From Purpureocillium takamizusanense (taxonomy: Eukaryota > Ascomycota > Sordariomycetes > Hypocreales > Ophiocordycipitaceae): a DNA stretch of 64,000 bases. Position 1 is the first letter of the stretch, and each line of letters begins with the position of its first letter. A program made the translations under genes and the position numbers. The DNA lies in the NCBI RefSeq assembly GCF_022605165.1, contig NC_063079.1:630001-694000 (forward strand), in the 5' to 3' direction. Below, piece by piece: positions 22,672-36,117 of this stretch. Below the pieces are notes generated by a model. It did no database searches and had not been told where the DNA came from. It saw nothing but the letters and a program-made list of their open reading frames with translations.

Positions 22672-24782
22672 CAACGGCAGGACGCTAGCCTCTCATCAAT
22701 CTTCCCCGCGGTCCGCGGCCTAAGCTTCCATCGTGCTCCGTCGCAGTGCTGCCCGCTACGACCCTGGACGCGGGGACGCGGGGGCCACTGCCCGCAACAC
22801 ATCCAATCTCACGATGGCTTCGTTTCCTGCTGCCAGCCGTTGCTGTGCTGTCCAGCGAGCGGCAAGCCAGCTTCCGGGCCGGGGAACTCTCTGCTGTGCC
22901 TCGCTGATGCACCGAAAGCTGGTCGATGCGGCCCCTCGTCGCCAATGATGGCGCAACGAAAACAGACCAACGCCCCTCTACCCCCCTGGGTGCAATTGGC
23001 GTGGGTGGCACGGCGCGCTTGTTGGGCCGCACCCGTCGCCGAGCTCGCTCGCTCGCCGGCCGTGGGCGGATGGGGATCCAAAGGGAGACGTGCGATCTCT
23101 GGGGCGGCGCCCAGGCCGCTGTCGGGCCGCGGTGCAGGAGATGAGATGGACGATGATGCCGGACGACGACTAGGTTTAGTAGTAGGTAATAGTAATGGCC
23201 TTTACAAACTGCAGTAGGCCAGATCCAATGAAGGGATGAACACCTTGCAGGTTGTTACATGTGTTGTTGGTGCGAAGGTAGGTTCGGTATTCTCCGCTTG
23301 GCAACGGTTCCCAAGCCCAAGATGCCACATGCACGCAATCGCTGCTGCTGTTGCTGCTTTGATCTCTTGGCTACGCAAGGTACTACAGTATATTTTCCAC
23401 CCCAACGTATTCCATCCCATGACTTGATTGAGTAGTAATTTCTACGCTACTTGTCTCCATTACTCAGTATACCCAATGGGCCGTCCGTCGTACCACGCCT
23501 TGTTCGGCCCCCCGCAGATGTTAGGCGGCGGCGGCCCGCCCCCCTCATGCACGGGAAGGGGGGTTCACGATGCTCTCCCGCTCTAGGCCCTTGGTGTTGA
23601 CGCCGTCCTGACTCCTGACGAGCCACGGACGACGAGTCCGCTGGTCCGTACGCGCGATCGACACACCTGGGTATCATTCTGGGGGGTCCCGCGGGCGGCA
23701 CAGAACAGTCGACCCGGAATCCATGCAACGCAACAGCGCCCGCCCGCGCCCGTGATGCCCCATGCCCTGGGGGCGCAGCAGCAGCCCAGCCCACCTTGGG
23801 CCTTCAATCCCAGGTTCCTTCAAGTAGGTTAGGTTGCCCTTGCACGCCCGAGCCGAGAGCCCACAGCGGGCCGTCTAGCGGGCGGGTCCCTGGGCTGCTG
23901 CTCGTTAGCACTAGTACCAGTACTAGCAGCACTGGTTCAGTCCGTGCCCCTGTAGTAGGTAGGTATCGACGACGATCCGAGCGATGACTGCCCCTCTTCT
24001 CCGTGTTTGTTTTCCATCGAGTGTAAAAAAGCCAGAGTGGCATAATTATCTACTACGTACTACTAAGTTACTTGCTGGTGCACATACCATCATCAGCTCT
24101 CTTCGCTGGCTCCTAAAAACTGACTTGGCCGTGCCTCTTCACATGTGGCAAAAGGCCCTGCACACTGACTGATGCCCGTGTCGTGTTGCGGCATTCGGTC
24201 GGTCCCGAAAAACTGTCCGACACACAGCCAGCCAGCCGGCGCGAGCGACATCCAGTGCCTCGCCGCGTGTTTGCGCGCTTGCTCTCGTTTCAAGCTCTGA
24301 CGATGATGCGCTGGCGCGACGTGCACACGCTGCGACGAGCTGGTCGTGAGGGCGCCGTCCATGCGGTGCTCCCTCCCTACTACCTACCTCCACGCGACAG
24401 CCAAAAGGCCTGGAACCCCCGTGATTGGATGGCCCGGCCATGCTCTTTTCTTTCCTTTTTTTCCGTTTTGCCTTGTTTCGCATCCCCGTCGTGATCCTGT
24501 GTCGCAGGCGTGGCGGGGTGAGTGAGGTGAAGGGGGGAAAGGGGAGGGGGACTTGGGCCGGCTTGAAGCGGCGTAAAGCGAGGATGGAAGGCGAGGCAGG
24601 ATACCTTGTATGCTGTGGTTGCAGGCTGATGAGCCGCATCGCAGCAACAAGGTTGTCGGCCCGTCCATCCATCCATTCATTCATTCTTCCGTTCATTCAT
24701 CCATTGTGAGCGGAGCGCTGTCATCTCTACTGCTACCCGCAGACAGGGTCGCGCGCGTGTGTGGCGCAACGCTTGCACGCGG

Positions 24783-24824
24783 ACACACACACACACATTC
24801 ACACACACCACACACACCACACAT
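24783..24824. repeat. (CA)n microsatellite with CCA interruptions
   Basis: A CA dinucleotide run broken by ATTC and CCA interruptions. A second CA run lies at about 26150-26167. Confidence 0.85.
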
Positions 24825-25690
24825 GAAGATCGTCAAGGGCCGATGCGAGCGCTCACTTTGGGCTTCAACCTGCCAAGGGGGGCGACTGGCGCGGGCTGCA
24901 GCAAGGCAGAGAGCCCCGCGCTCACTTGCTGCAAACCATTGTCATCTTCTTCATCACCACTACTACCACCAACACCACCACCATCATCAACACCACGCTG
25001 CCACTGTGGACCGCTACGTCCCCCTCCGTCTCATCACAAACCCCGCCGCCACCATCGCCGCCGCCGCCGTGGCAACCACCACGATGCACCGCGTCCTCAC
25101 TCAAATGGATGACGATGGGCGTCCTGACGGAGTTTGGGGCGCGGGAAGCGAGCGGACCGGCCCTCCCCAAAGGCTGGCGCCGCGCTCCCCCTTCTGTCCG
25201 CATTCGACTCCGTGCTGCTCTTGCACTCGCCCGCGTCGTTCCCGACGCCATGCGCGCGACGCCTTTGTCATCGTCGGCGTTTTTGCAGCTGAGGCCCGTC
25301 ATATCACCATCCCATCCAATGCCATCCCATCCTTCGGAGCGTCGTCGTACAGACTGCAGAGGACAAGCGTCTCCCTTTTCCCCGGGAGGGTCTTGTAGAA
25401 GAAATCATGGGCCCTGCCTCGGCTCCCTCATCAGGGTCCCCCCCCCCGCCGCCGCCGCCGGGCGCGCACGTCAGAGAGCGTCCTGTGCGACGCGAGCAAG
25501 TGCCGACGACTCGTCACTTGTTTGCGCGCGACCAACGTGGGGCCTCTTGTTGGATACTTATTACCGGAGACGGGGGACCAGTTTTCCACCTAGGTAGGTA
25601 CAGTACAGTATAACTGCTCCGTAGCAGATGATGTGAGTTGGAGATGCAGAACCCACACGGAGACCATGTTGGCTCGGTAATAATAAGCTG

Positions 25691-25750
25691 AGGTAGGTAG
25701 CAGGTAGGTAGGTAGGTGCGGCAAGTGAGATGTCGGTAGGTGCGGCAAGT
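25691..25750. repeat. AGGT tetranucleotide array plus exact 16-nt direct repeat
   Basis: AGGT units at 25691-25698 and 25702-25717 run into the 16-mer ggtaggtgcggcaagt, present exactly at 25711-25726 and again at 25735-25750. Confidence 0.8.
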
Positions 25751-27871
25751 AAAGGCACACACACGACCTGCGTAGACAGCCTGGAGTAGTACTACTAGTT
25801 ACTTCTCGGATATGCTTGCTTGAGCGAGGCAGCGTTGACATCACGTCAAGCGTCCTGGGCTCACCCTCGACATCGGACGAGCGATGATGCTTGCTTCTCC
25901 CGCATAGGACCTTGAGCTGAGAGGCACGTCGTCTCTTGTGCCTCTCCCGGGGCAGGCAACGCGCGGGCGTGCGCGCCACCATCCGTCCTTCCCATCCTCC
26001 TCCCGGTCAATGGCTTTGGGATTGCTGCATCCCACACCCCCCAGGGGGGGAACGCCACCTCCTCTCTCCACCAACAAGCGGTTCTCTCTCCATCTCACGA
26101 GCCCGAGCCATGGGGGTAACGAAGGGAAAAAGTGATGCATCACATTGCAGGCACACACACACACACACCCAGCTCCATCAGCAAATCCGCCCAAGCTCGT
26201 GAAGTGTGCCTCCCCGACAGACGGCGAGCCACCACGCCAGCCCACGCGAGAAATAAAGCCCCATTGGATTCTGTTTCTCGCCGGCTTGCCTGCATCGAGA
26301 CGGGCGCGCAGCAGCTCGCCCCTGACGCGGCGAGGCGTTTTGATATATCACGGCTCGGCCATCTCTCTCTCATTCTCTTGCACGGCCGGCAGTGGTTTGT
26401 TAGTACAGTAGAATGCAGCAGCGCGCGCTGCTGACGATGATGGAGTAATGAAGGGGGGGGGGACTTGCGGCTGTTGATGCAGTGCAAGGCGGGCGCACTC
26501 TGAGATGGGGCTGACAATGGCATACAAGTTAGTGCTACAAGTATTGCCTGCAAGTGAGAAATGCCTTCATCTCCGATGGTCTGACGGACTTGGTTGCGGG
26601 CAACGTGCGCACAAGGGAGTTCGACGACGACGCCCCTCGCCCACCGCCGCCGCCGCCGCCTCATCGTTAGTTGTGAATGACTTGATGAGCGGGCTCGCTG
26701 CCGGTGTGCATGTCGTCACCCGGTACCGGTACCTTGGTTCAGGTTCGCGGCTGCCAGGTGGGCCGTGACGAAAACAACCAACAAGTTTTGTGTACAATGT
26801 TGTCGTTGACCCCATCAAGAGGCGTTCGTTCCCAGAGTCGAGTCGGCGGGAGTCCCCATCCATCCATCCATCCGTCCATGCCGCACGCACCCACGCACGC
26901 ATCCACGCAACAACCCGGAGCACGGCATGGCCGCACAGACGCCCTTTGTCCGTTGTTGAACTTGCCGCTGTCAACGCCCAGCGGGGATACCTTTTGCAGT
27001 CCATGACGGGCAGGGTCTTCTTCAATAAAAGTAGTATACTGTACATACATACTGTACATACCTACACTATACCTATTATATTGGAAAAGGGGGCCGGGGC
27101 GCTGCGGGTGCTGACGACTCACGCGTCCCACGCACTCCCAGCAGCTGCAGCTCGTGCATAGCGCATCTGGCGCTGACGCCGACGCTGACCTTACATACAT
27201 TTCCTTTCCGTTCTGTGACATGTCGTTGTTGGCCGCCCCTCTGACGACGCTTCCATGGTTCTATGTTATTGCCTTGGTATTGCCATTTCCGGGCGTGGCC
27301 ATCGCCTCCGTCTCAACGTTGAACCGAGGCCACGTTCACTCTGCAAGCTTGGATACCGACATATGCCGAGATTTACGTGCAAAGTAACTCGATATATTTC
27401 TGACTGCACTCTTTTCATGCAGGGACATCGCGCAGGCCGTGTCACAAACATTATGCCCAGCATCGTGGGTGCGGCTGGGGATATTGCACGCGGCAAGCTT
27501 GACAGCTCATTTGGTTTCTCTTCACACGGGGCCATATGTCGCGTTTTCTTCAGCATCAGCTCCTGGCGCCGCCGCCCTTGGGCCTGTGCTGCCGAGGCGG
27601 GTGGCCTGATTTGACTTTTTATTTTTATTTTCGTCGTCGTTGCGCGCTCAGCCCGTTCGGGAACGACGGGTTGACGCGTTGACGGACGGACGGGCGGGCG
27701 GGAGGGAGGGAGGGGGCGAGCTTTGGCGCATGTTCGATATGTCGATGATCGACGCCCGTGGCTGACAATGGTGCCCGCCCGGAGCATTCACTCCCCCGCA
27801 GACCTGAGTCTCCAAAGCAAACTAGCTAAGAGGGAGCTGAGAGGGTTCTGTGCTTGTTTTAGTCTGGCGCC

Positions 27872-27877
<6 letters not shown>

Positions 27878-27908
<31 letters not shown>
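27878..27908. repeat. (CT)n microsatellite
   Basis: An uninterrupted CT dinucleotide run of about 31 nt, continued by imperfect CTCG/CTC units to about 27922. It forms a strong polypyrimidine tract on the plus strand. Confidence 0.9.
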
Positions 27909-27911
<3 letters not shown>

Positions 27912-28007
27912 CTCGCTCTCTTTCCCATCCCCCCATCGTCCTGCCTTGCCTGCCACCACTCGACCGGACATTGGATGACCTGGATGCTGGGCTCGCGCCG
28001 GCGACGA

Positions 28008-28038
28008 CACCACCACCACCACCACCACCACCACCACC
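28008..28038. repeat. (CAC)n microsatellite
   Basis: An uninterrupted ACC/CAC trinucleotide run of about ten units. Confidence 0.9.
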
Positions 28039-31000
28039 TGTTCGTCGCCAATGCTCTTAGCGTGGTGGCGTTGGCTCTTCGCCCGGTGTGCTGGGCTGCC
28101 TGCCATCCTGCCTGTCTCGAGCTCCTCTTGCCTGTTGAGGCAGCACTCGTTGACGCTGATGGCTGGTTGGACTACGTGCAATCAAGGTCAAGCCATCCGA
28201 CCTGGCTGGCTTGTGTATCAGGTATCCCGGCCGACGCCGCACAGTGTGTGCTCCTTTTTTTTTTCTCCTCTCGGTTCGGTGATGGAGTGACCGAAGACGC
28301 TGGTGGCTACTAACTAGTATGTACCACCTACATGTTCACGGGCAACGGGCACACGCGGCGACGAGGCTGAACCTCTCTGAAGCCAGCCTGCAGCTGGCCT
28401 CGCCTCGCGCGCTGATGCCTCGCGCGGTCGGCGCACAAGCACATGTCTGGTGGTGTTGAATGCCTATATGATACGAGTGCCGAGAATACGTAGTCCGTAC
28501 ATGCTTCATAATAATCCCCGTCTGAAGATTCGACGGCGCTCTGTGCGTGGCGCTCGTGTTTCAGTCACGATCGGGTGGCGATGCTCATCACTCACATCGT
28601 CTGGTGCTTGACGGGATGCCTGTGCCGCCGATGCCGTCGTGGGCAGCCAGAGAGTCTGAACATGACTCCCCTCCCGCGCGCCAGCCGTCCGTCCGTCATT
28701 GTCTCGCCCACGATACCTACCCTACCTAGTGGACACAATGTCGGCATCGTCATCGCTGCCGAACCTGCGTCTCTCTGGTCTGGGGATTTCGGCACGCGCC
28801 CCGATTTGGCCCACCTTGAGCGTAACCCTCATCGCCCCCCTGCCTTCTCCCCTCCCCCTCAACCCCTCTTATGATGGCGAACACCTCTGCAGCGAGTAAG
28901 ATGTCGCGATGGCCAGCGTGGGGGAAGCGTGCTCGATCGCGCAGGGCATAATGGAGCGGAGGACGACGTGGTGGTGGTGGTGGTGATCCATCCAGGCCTG
29001 GCAGTGGTGGACATACACATAGAAAGAAGGAAGGGAACGTCGGAGGAGGCTTGGGAGGGTTGCTACGGATGCGAGGCTGCTACCCTGCACGCCAGGCCGG
29101 CCCGCGGAGGAAGGATCAGGAGACCCTGAGGATGGGCGGCGGTTCGCGACGTTCATTGGTGAGGCGCGGGAGGCAAGACGGGCTGGGATGGGATACCAGC
29201 GTTTGCGACGACGCGTTGCCACTGTCTCTCTGTGTGTGGGTGTCTGGCTGGTGGCTGCGCGTGTGGAAAGAGTGCCGTGCCGTGCTCTGCTCATGGACGG
29301 CCTGGCCTGGCCTGGCCGGCATGTGCCTCGACGCCAGAGCACGGGATGCGATGCTCGTCCTCCGTCATGTCGCCCGTCGCTAGACGAGACCGACCATGGA
29401 ACTGGCTGGTGAGTTGCGGCCCCTGAATGCGTCCCGTCCGGCATGGCATCATGTACGATGTGAGGCGTCTGGTTCGGCCCATCGGAGGACAGCACCCATC
29501 AACTTGAAGCAGGACAGGGAACCTGGTGGCCCGTCTCATGGATACAACTCCCCTTTGGCCTGCTGACCACCTGGCTGTCAAAACGGCGGGTGGGCTTCAT
29601 ATGTTGGAGGCGACGTCAAACACGCAAGCGCTGATGCAACGACCACCCTCCCGAGTCCAACGAGGTTTATCCCCGCATCGCGCATGCAGGCATGACGCAC
29701 GTCAAGCAACTCTCGTGCATTACATACATACAGTCGTACATACAAGGACGCAGTACTACGTACGTACTCTACTTGATGACAATGTTCCCGTCGTGCATGG
29801 AGCTTGCTTGCTTGCAGCAGCAGCAGCAGGGATCGTCGAGGCATCCCATCCATCCCAAAGCCCAACCGGCTTTAAACCGAGCCCGGGCCTCGGGGCTCCG
29901 TCCGGTCAGCAGAGGCAAGCTCCCATCGGGTCTTCTGCGCGCACCAGACATCAACAAGGGACCATGAGAGGGGGAGGGGGGTGACGTGATGGATGGACGT
30001 GTGTGCGTGTGCGTGTTGCATGTATAGGGGCACGAGTCGATGATGATGCTGATGCTGCTGCTGCCGATCTTGGGATCGCGGGCTTGCCGGGAGCTATACG
30101 AGCGGCCCGTGGTGTAGCGCCGGGCCCATCCAGTCTGGATCTTGGACGGGAGTCGCAGTTAGAGTCAAACGAGAACTGCGATGTGCCGGTGGACAGGCGT
30201 GGCGGCGTGGCGACGTACGAACATGAAGCCTTCATGTTCTCGTATCAAGTATTTTGACATGCAGGGGCGCGCGATTTGATCTTATGGGAGGGCTCAATCC
30301 TGGGCTGGACGATGGGATACTCGTTTGCTCTTCCAGCTCATGACCCGGAATGCGCGCATCGCCAAGCATTGATCTCCTTGGTGGTCTTGCACCATCGTCA
30401 GAATCCCATCCGCGTCTGACGCGGGCCACATGACGGTGTTGTCCTCGTCTGCTTCGTACATCCGTGTCCATGAACAACAACATCTGGTTCCGTGGGGGTA
30501 CTGTTAGGTGGGCTGCATAACGGGGGTCGGTTGGTCGTGAAGGGGGCAGATGCGAGTGCGAAGAGAGGGAGGGATTTACATCCTCTGAGTCGTGCGCCGG
30601 GAGCCTCGAACGTGCCTGGACAGCTATCCTTGATGCACCCAACACCAGTAGAGGTATTGAATGTGGCGATGCTCGCTCCAGTATGCGCTCGAGTCACAGA
30701 GCACGGCCAAGGTACGGAATCTGCCGCAGGCTGTTATAACATTACAAAGAAGATCCCGAGACCGCACGACGCAGCGTAGTGGCGAAGACTAACGACCATC
30801 CCGAGAGAAACTGACATGTCCAGTCCACCACTCCCCTCTCCAGACATAGTCAATCCCGTACCTGGCAAGGGATTTTTGCTCGCAGCGGAAAAAGGATTAC
30901 ATAGGTGGAATACATGGCATGGATACAATCCATGTCATGTCCAAAGCAAGTAAATAGTCCATATACAAGGCAAAAACGGATGCGCATTCGTTCCAAACCA

Positions 31001-31061
31001 GAAGAGAACAGACCGCACTTCCCAGGACCACCGGGTGCCAGCATGTACGCGCGTGAAGCAA

Positions 31062-34000
31062 CTACAGGTCCTCCTCGTCGTCGGCGGATTTCTCGCACAG
31101 CAGAAACCTGCTCTTCCCAGTGCGCTCGTCGAGCTCGTGCTCGATCGCGAGCTTTTGCAGGTGGCCGATGATATTCTCCACCATGGTGTCCTTCTTGTTG
31201 CGGTCCTTGCGGCCCAGGTCGTTGAGCCACGACACCTTGTTGAGGATGTAGTAGATGATGGCCACGAAGATGGTCACGCCAAACGAGTAGAGCCAAATCA
31301 CCACCACGGTCACGATGTCGGTCCATCCATCCGCGCGCTGCGGGAAGCTGTCAAATGGGACGTCGACCTCGGGGTTGCCGGAGAGCCACCCAAACAGGCA
31401 GAACAAGGTAGCGATGATGTCGACGCCGAGAATGGCCCCCACGAGCTGCCATGAAGGCCACGTCGAGCCTCCGCGCGTGACGAATATGAGCCAGTTCTCG
31501 GTGAGGGCAATTTGTAAGAATAGAATGCCCTGAACCGAGCCAAAGTTCTGCACTATGCCTCCGCTGTGGAGGTACATGGTGCCGCGCATGATCCAGGTTC
31601 CCGCAGCCAGGAGCACGCCCAGGAGGACGCTCACGACCCAGATCTTGGGCAGCTGCCACTCCACGGGGCGCGGCTCCCAGTGAGCGTTGTCGTACGCCAC
31701 GGCCACGGTGGCCAGGTCGGCGAACAGGGCGAGGAAGACAATGAGGTCGACCTGGACGGTCTCGTTGATGATGATCATGGACGTGGTGAGGTAGATTTCG
31801 AGGTGCAGACACAGCGCGATGCGGTACTGGATGTAGGCCTTCATGCGCTGGAAGATCTGCCGCGACGTCTTGATGGCCGTGACGATGGTGCTCAGGCCGG
31901 GCGCGAGGAAGACGATGTCGGCAGCGGCCTGGGCGGCCTCGGAAGCACCCTCAACGGCAATGCCGCAGTCGGCCTTTTTGAGAGACGGCGCGTCGTTGAC
32001 GCCGTCGCCCGTCATGGCGGTGAGATGGCCGCGCTGCTGCAGCATCTCGACGACGGTGTACTTGTGCTCGGGATAGACCTCGGCGAAGCCGTCGGCGCGC
32101 TCCACAAAGTCGTGCTGGACGCTGCCGGCGAGCCCCCCGTGGATGAGCTTCTCCGACTTGTACACCTTTGTGCCGAGGGAGAGCATCTTGCACGTCTCCT
32201 TGGCGATGGCGATGGCGTCGCCGGTGAGCATCTTGACGGGCACGCCCAGGTGCGCGGCCTCGAGGATGGTCTGCGCCGTGTCCTCGCGCGGGGGGTCGAA
32301 CATGGACAGCAGGCCGAGGAGCACCCAGTCTTCGTCGTTCTTCTTGTACGCGACGCCCAGGGAGCGGAACCCGCGGCGCGCAAAGTCCTGCGCCTTCTCC
32401 TTGTACAGGGTGGCCGTCTCCTCGGAGCAGTTGGTGAGCTTGAGGATGGCGCGCGGCGCGCCCTTGGCGCACGTGTAGCGGTCGTTGTCGAGGCGGCAGA
32501 CGCTGGTGATGCGCTTGGACACGGGGTCAAAGGGGGTGAACTTTTCGCTCACCCAGCCCTTTTGGAGGATCTCGCGCGCGCCAGGGTACCGCTTCAGCGT
32601 GAGGATGGTGACCTTGTCGATGGGGTCGAGCGACTTGAGGTTGTGCGACGAGGCGAGCACGGCGACGGCCATCATCCAGTCCTCGTCCTGGCCCTCTGAG
32701 ACGAAGGGATCGCGGATGCTGAGCTTGTTTGCCGTCAAGGTACCCGTCTTGTCGGAGCACAGAATGTCGACACCCTGCGTTAACCCGCCCCCCGTGTTAG
32801 AAGTCTAAATACATGTATCGAAAGCGGTTCAACCGCGTGCTTGCTTGGAAAAAGGGGGGCCGGCGTTGGGGCAGGGAAGGGTTGACGTACAGCCAGCGAC
32901 TCAATCGCCGTCAGCTTCTGAACAATGGCCTTTTGCTTGGCCAGGTATGCCGCTCCCACAGCCAGCGTCGTCGTCGTGACGACGGGAAGACCGACGGGCA
33001 CACCGATGATGAGCAGGATGAGCGCATAGTGCAGCAGGTTCTGGGAGCCGGGCTTGGTGACGCCGAGGTGGTGGAAGAAGCCGCCGATCCAGGCCGCGAG
33101 GATCCAAAACATGACGAGGATGAGCAGCGTGGTGCCAATGTTGTTCATGACGGCCTTGAAGTGGCCCTGGTCCTGCGCGCCCTGGACGAGCTCCGCCGTG
33201 CGGCCGACAAAGGAGTGCTTGGCCGTGTTGATGACGATGGCGTACGACTTGCCGCGCTTGCAGCCCGTGGTGTAGTAGACGACGTCGCCCAGGTACTTGT
33301 CGACGGCCAGGGACTCGCCGGTGATGGCCGACTGGTCTACGGCCACGAGCGGGGTGCTGCGGTAGTCCTTGGTCGCCGCCTGCGAGAGCACCGAGGCTCG
33401 ACGGTCCCGCTCGCCCTTGTCCTCGTCGGCGGCGTCGTCGCCCGCTTCGTCGCTGACGTGTCCGAGCCTGTCCTCGGCCCGGAGGCGCAGGTAGATCTCA
33501 AAGTCGTCCGGGCGGCTGCAGTCGCAAATCAGCCGCGCATCTGCCGCTACGGTGTCGCCTTCTTGTACGAAAAGCTGGTTTGAAGGAGCCCCTCCCCGTT
33601 AGAAGATGCCGTCTGTCTGTTGCGCGGGAGCTTCGGCGCCTCAGCAAGGGGGGCTTACAATGTCTCCGGGGACCAATTCACGCGCGAGGATGCTCTGCTC
33701 TCGCCCGTCTCGAACGACCATGCAGCGCATGGCAATGTCCCCCTTCAAGCTGGCCACGACGTCGGCGGCTTGTTTCTCCTGGTAGAAGCCGACAAAGGCG
33801 TTGAGGAGCAGGATGCCTACGATGACTCCAAAGTCGATCCAGTCGCTCAAGCCGAGAGCGAGAAGGGCAGCAATTTCCATGACTATTTTCGCGCGAACGT
33901 CAGGCGAGCCAGCTCCAGGGGGGGGGTGAGGAGGGACTTGACAAATGGAAAGAAAAGGGGGGAAACTGGAACTCACCATATAGGATGGGGCCGGTGAAGT

Positions 34001-34427
34001 AGCTGAGAAACTTGACAAAGAGGTTTTCCTTTTCGGCCGTCAGTTCGTTCCACCCGTACGTCTTCCTGCGCTCCTCCACGTCGGCGGCGCTGATGCCCGT
34101 GTGAATGTCCGTGTTGAGCCACGACTCGGGCACCGTGTTGTCGGGCTCCGGGGCGGGCTGCATGTCGGTGGGCTCCAGAGCGCCCGTCTTCCAGAACTGC
34201 CACCATCGCCGTCTACGGCCTTTACTTGCCGGGTCATCCTCGTCTCTGGTGCCGTCTTCGCGGTACGTGCTGATGTAGCGCTCCAATGCGGCATACTCTT
34301 CGAGGTTGTCGGCGTTTTCTACCGCTGAGCTGGTGGAGGGATTGCGCGGAGGCGGGGCCTCGACGTCACCGCCGCCGCCGCCGGTGGCAGAACCGCCGGT
34401 CTTGCGGCGGTGGAACATGGCAGGCAT
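31062..34427 (-). CDS. P-type plasma-membrane H+-ATPase (PMA-family isoform)
   Basis: Four exons (34427-33977, 33882-33659, 33574-32891, 32774-31062) encode 1023 aa. All introns (94, 84 and 116 nt) are GT-AG and in phase. The pump expels protons using ATP and energises secondary transport at the plasma membrane. Seen motifs are DQSAITGESLAVDK in the actuator domain, CSDKTGTLT with phosphorylated Asp461, KGAPRAIL, MLTGDAIAIAKE, TGDGVNDAPSLKKAD, and FADLATVAVAYDNAHW, which carries the Asp matching the proton-binding residue of yeast Pma1. It is longer than typical Pma1 (about 920 aa). One cause is a highly charged N-terminus. The other is an acidic insertion of about 55 residues (about 245-300) just before the TGES block. 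This points to the second, Pma2-like fungal class. The start could also be the ATG at 34418. Confidence 0.93.
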
Positions 34428-36117
34428 GGCTTTGTTTATTACACGAGGAGGGGTTTTTGTTTTATTTTATTTTCAGATGAAGGAGAAGACGGGAGGTGAA
34501 AGACGTAGCGCCTGGGTTGACAGGAGGAGGCTTAAGAGATCAATGACCAGTCGCTATGACGATGACTCTCGGACGGGAGAAAGGCGTTTGCGCGCTCTTT
34601 TATTCTCGCGTCACAAGTCAAGTAGAGTTCGCAGCTGCCAGTGTCGCTGCGTGGAAAAGGGGACCCATCATGACAAGACTCAGACCATGGGACGAAGACC
34701 ACACCATGGCGGGTGGACTCTTTTATGCCGATATAACCGCACCATTCAGAAAAGAAATGGGGGGAGGGCCACGCCCATTGGCACCCTCAGCTTGGCCGGG
34801 CGTCTTTCTCTCTCTGATGCTGGCGCCGGGCGAGATGGGGGTCGCAACAGCGGAAACAACTCCATTGTCGACACGATGTTTACGCTCCTCGACGCCCAGA
34901 AAAAAAGTGCCGAAGGGGGGGAGGAGTCAATGGGCGGCGGCGACTCCGGCAGGCTGGCTGACCCCGCCCGGGGAGCACACGGCGACGACATCACTGCAGC
35001 AGCAAGTACTACAGTATTGTATTGTACCACACCCTTGAGTTCTCTGATGAACTGCCCGTGGCGAAACTGGTGGTGGTGGCGGCCCCCCCCCCCCTCTTCT
35101 CCGGAGATGTGGCTCGCGACATAAGTAGCTGCGCACGCCGGAACGGGTGACGTCTGGTGACAGTCCACACTGGCACACAACAGCTGGCCGAGAACGGCAA
35201 GGTCTCCCAGCAATGAATGGGTCCATGGCAGTTGGGAAGAGGTAGTTAGCGGGGCGCCGCCCCAGACGCCCGACGCCAGCGAGGCTTGAAGATGGTGTCC
35301 CGGCTCGAGAGGCATGTGGCGGATGGGGCATGGATGGGATGTGGTGGTGAGTAGCTCTTGATGAGCGACGACTAACAGCATACAGCACACAGCTCTTCTC
35401 TTCTCTCGCAGACGGGACGTGCATATTGGGGGAGGGGAAGCAGCCCATCAGATCAAGGTTTACCATCCAGTGGGTACCCCGCCGCCAGCTCCGTCCACAG
35501 CTCTGGCTTGCTTGTTGTTCACAGTCAGTCAGCCAGCTTTCTTGTCTTGATGCCAGTCCGTATGCAGCCTGGGAAACACGGCACGATGCCGGAGCTTGAC
35601 ACCCACTCCTCCCCTCCCTCAACCCTCCCAGGGCTTTGCTTGCTTGCTTGCTTTCGAGGCCGCCATTGCCGGGACGCCGGGTGGTATCCCTCGGGCGTCA
35701 CCATAAGTTAAGACCTTTCGAAATCCCTCATCATCGCCCTTGATCCCTTCACAATCCCCCCCTGCCACTGCCCATCCATCATCCATCGTCAACATCAACC
35801 TCGACCTCCACTCTCGACATTCACATACAAGCCGGGCGGCATCCAAGGCTCGCGCGCCGTGTTCCAGTACGACCCGGCCCCTGTATCTGCAGCGGATCGC
35901 TCGCTCGCACACACGGATCCTTCCCGGCGGCTGCGGGAGAGACTTGCGCCCAAGGGCCTGAACAGCAACGGGGATTGACCGCATCGTCGACTGGTCCTCC
36001 CTTTTTATCTCGACGCGCCCGGCTGCTCCGAACAATCCGTCGCCCTCCTCTCGCGCGCAAACCCCAAAGCTCGTACACGCTCCAACGGCGCTAGAAGCAG
36101 CAGCAGCAGCAGCAACG
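34428..36117. other. Divergent promoter region
   Basis: 1.7 kb between the H+-ATPase (-) and the small membrane protein (+). The last 380 nt before 36118 are a C-rich, ATG-poor leader typical of fungal 5' UTRs. It ends in an (AGC)n run at about 36096-36113, directly before the start codon. TTGC and C8 runs occur at about 35635-35651 and 35083-35093. No gene is seen. Confidence 0.55.

Larger units (their letters stand above)
18692..31061. other. 12 kb gene desert dense in simple repeats
   Basis: No open frame here shows a recognisable domain, and none can be spliced into a convincing protein. The stretch lies upstream of the kinase gene and downstream of the H+-ATPase gene. It is packed with microsatellites and homopolymers (CTG, TAG, CA, CT, CAC, GGT, AGGT and G runs; the main ones are listed separately), repeated TACCTA/AGGTA-like motifs and purine- or pyrimidine-rich blocks. 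Typical fungal intergenic spacers are about ten times shorter. It may contain a very long promoter/leader of the kinase gene, non-coding transcripts or fast-evolving filler; the sequence alone does not decide. Confidence 0.55.

Noticed and set aside
24610..25597. Overlapping long frames with Thr/His/Pro runs in the gene desert
   Set aside because: They are translations of microsatellites (CA, CAC, ACC) in several frames with no conserved segment.
25691..25750. TACCTA/AGGTA motifs as internal telomeric repeats
   Set aside because: The unit differs from the usual fungal telomere repeat TTAGGG, and arrays are short and interrupted.
31566..32699. 377-codon open frame antisense to the H+-ATPase
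   Set aside because: Same codon-bias effect. It is Asp/Gly/Val/Leu-rich without a domain, and the sense frame is a certain P-type ATPase.
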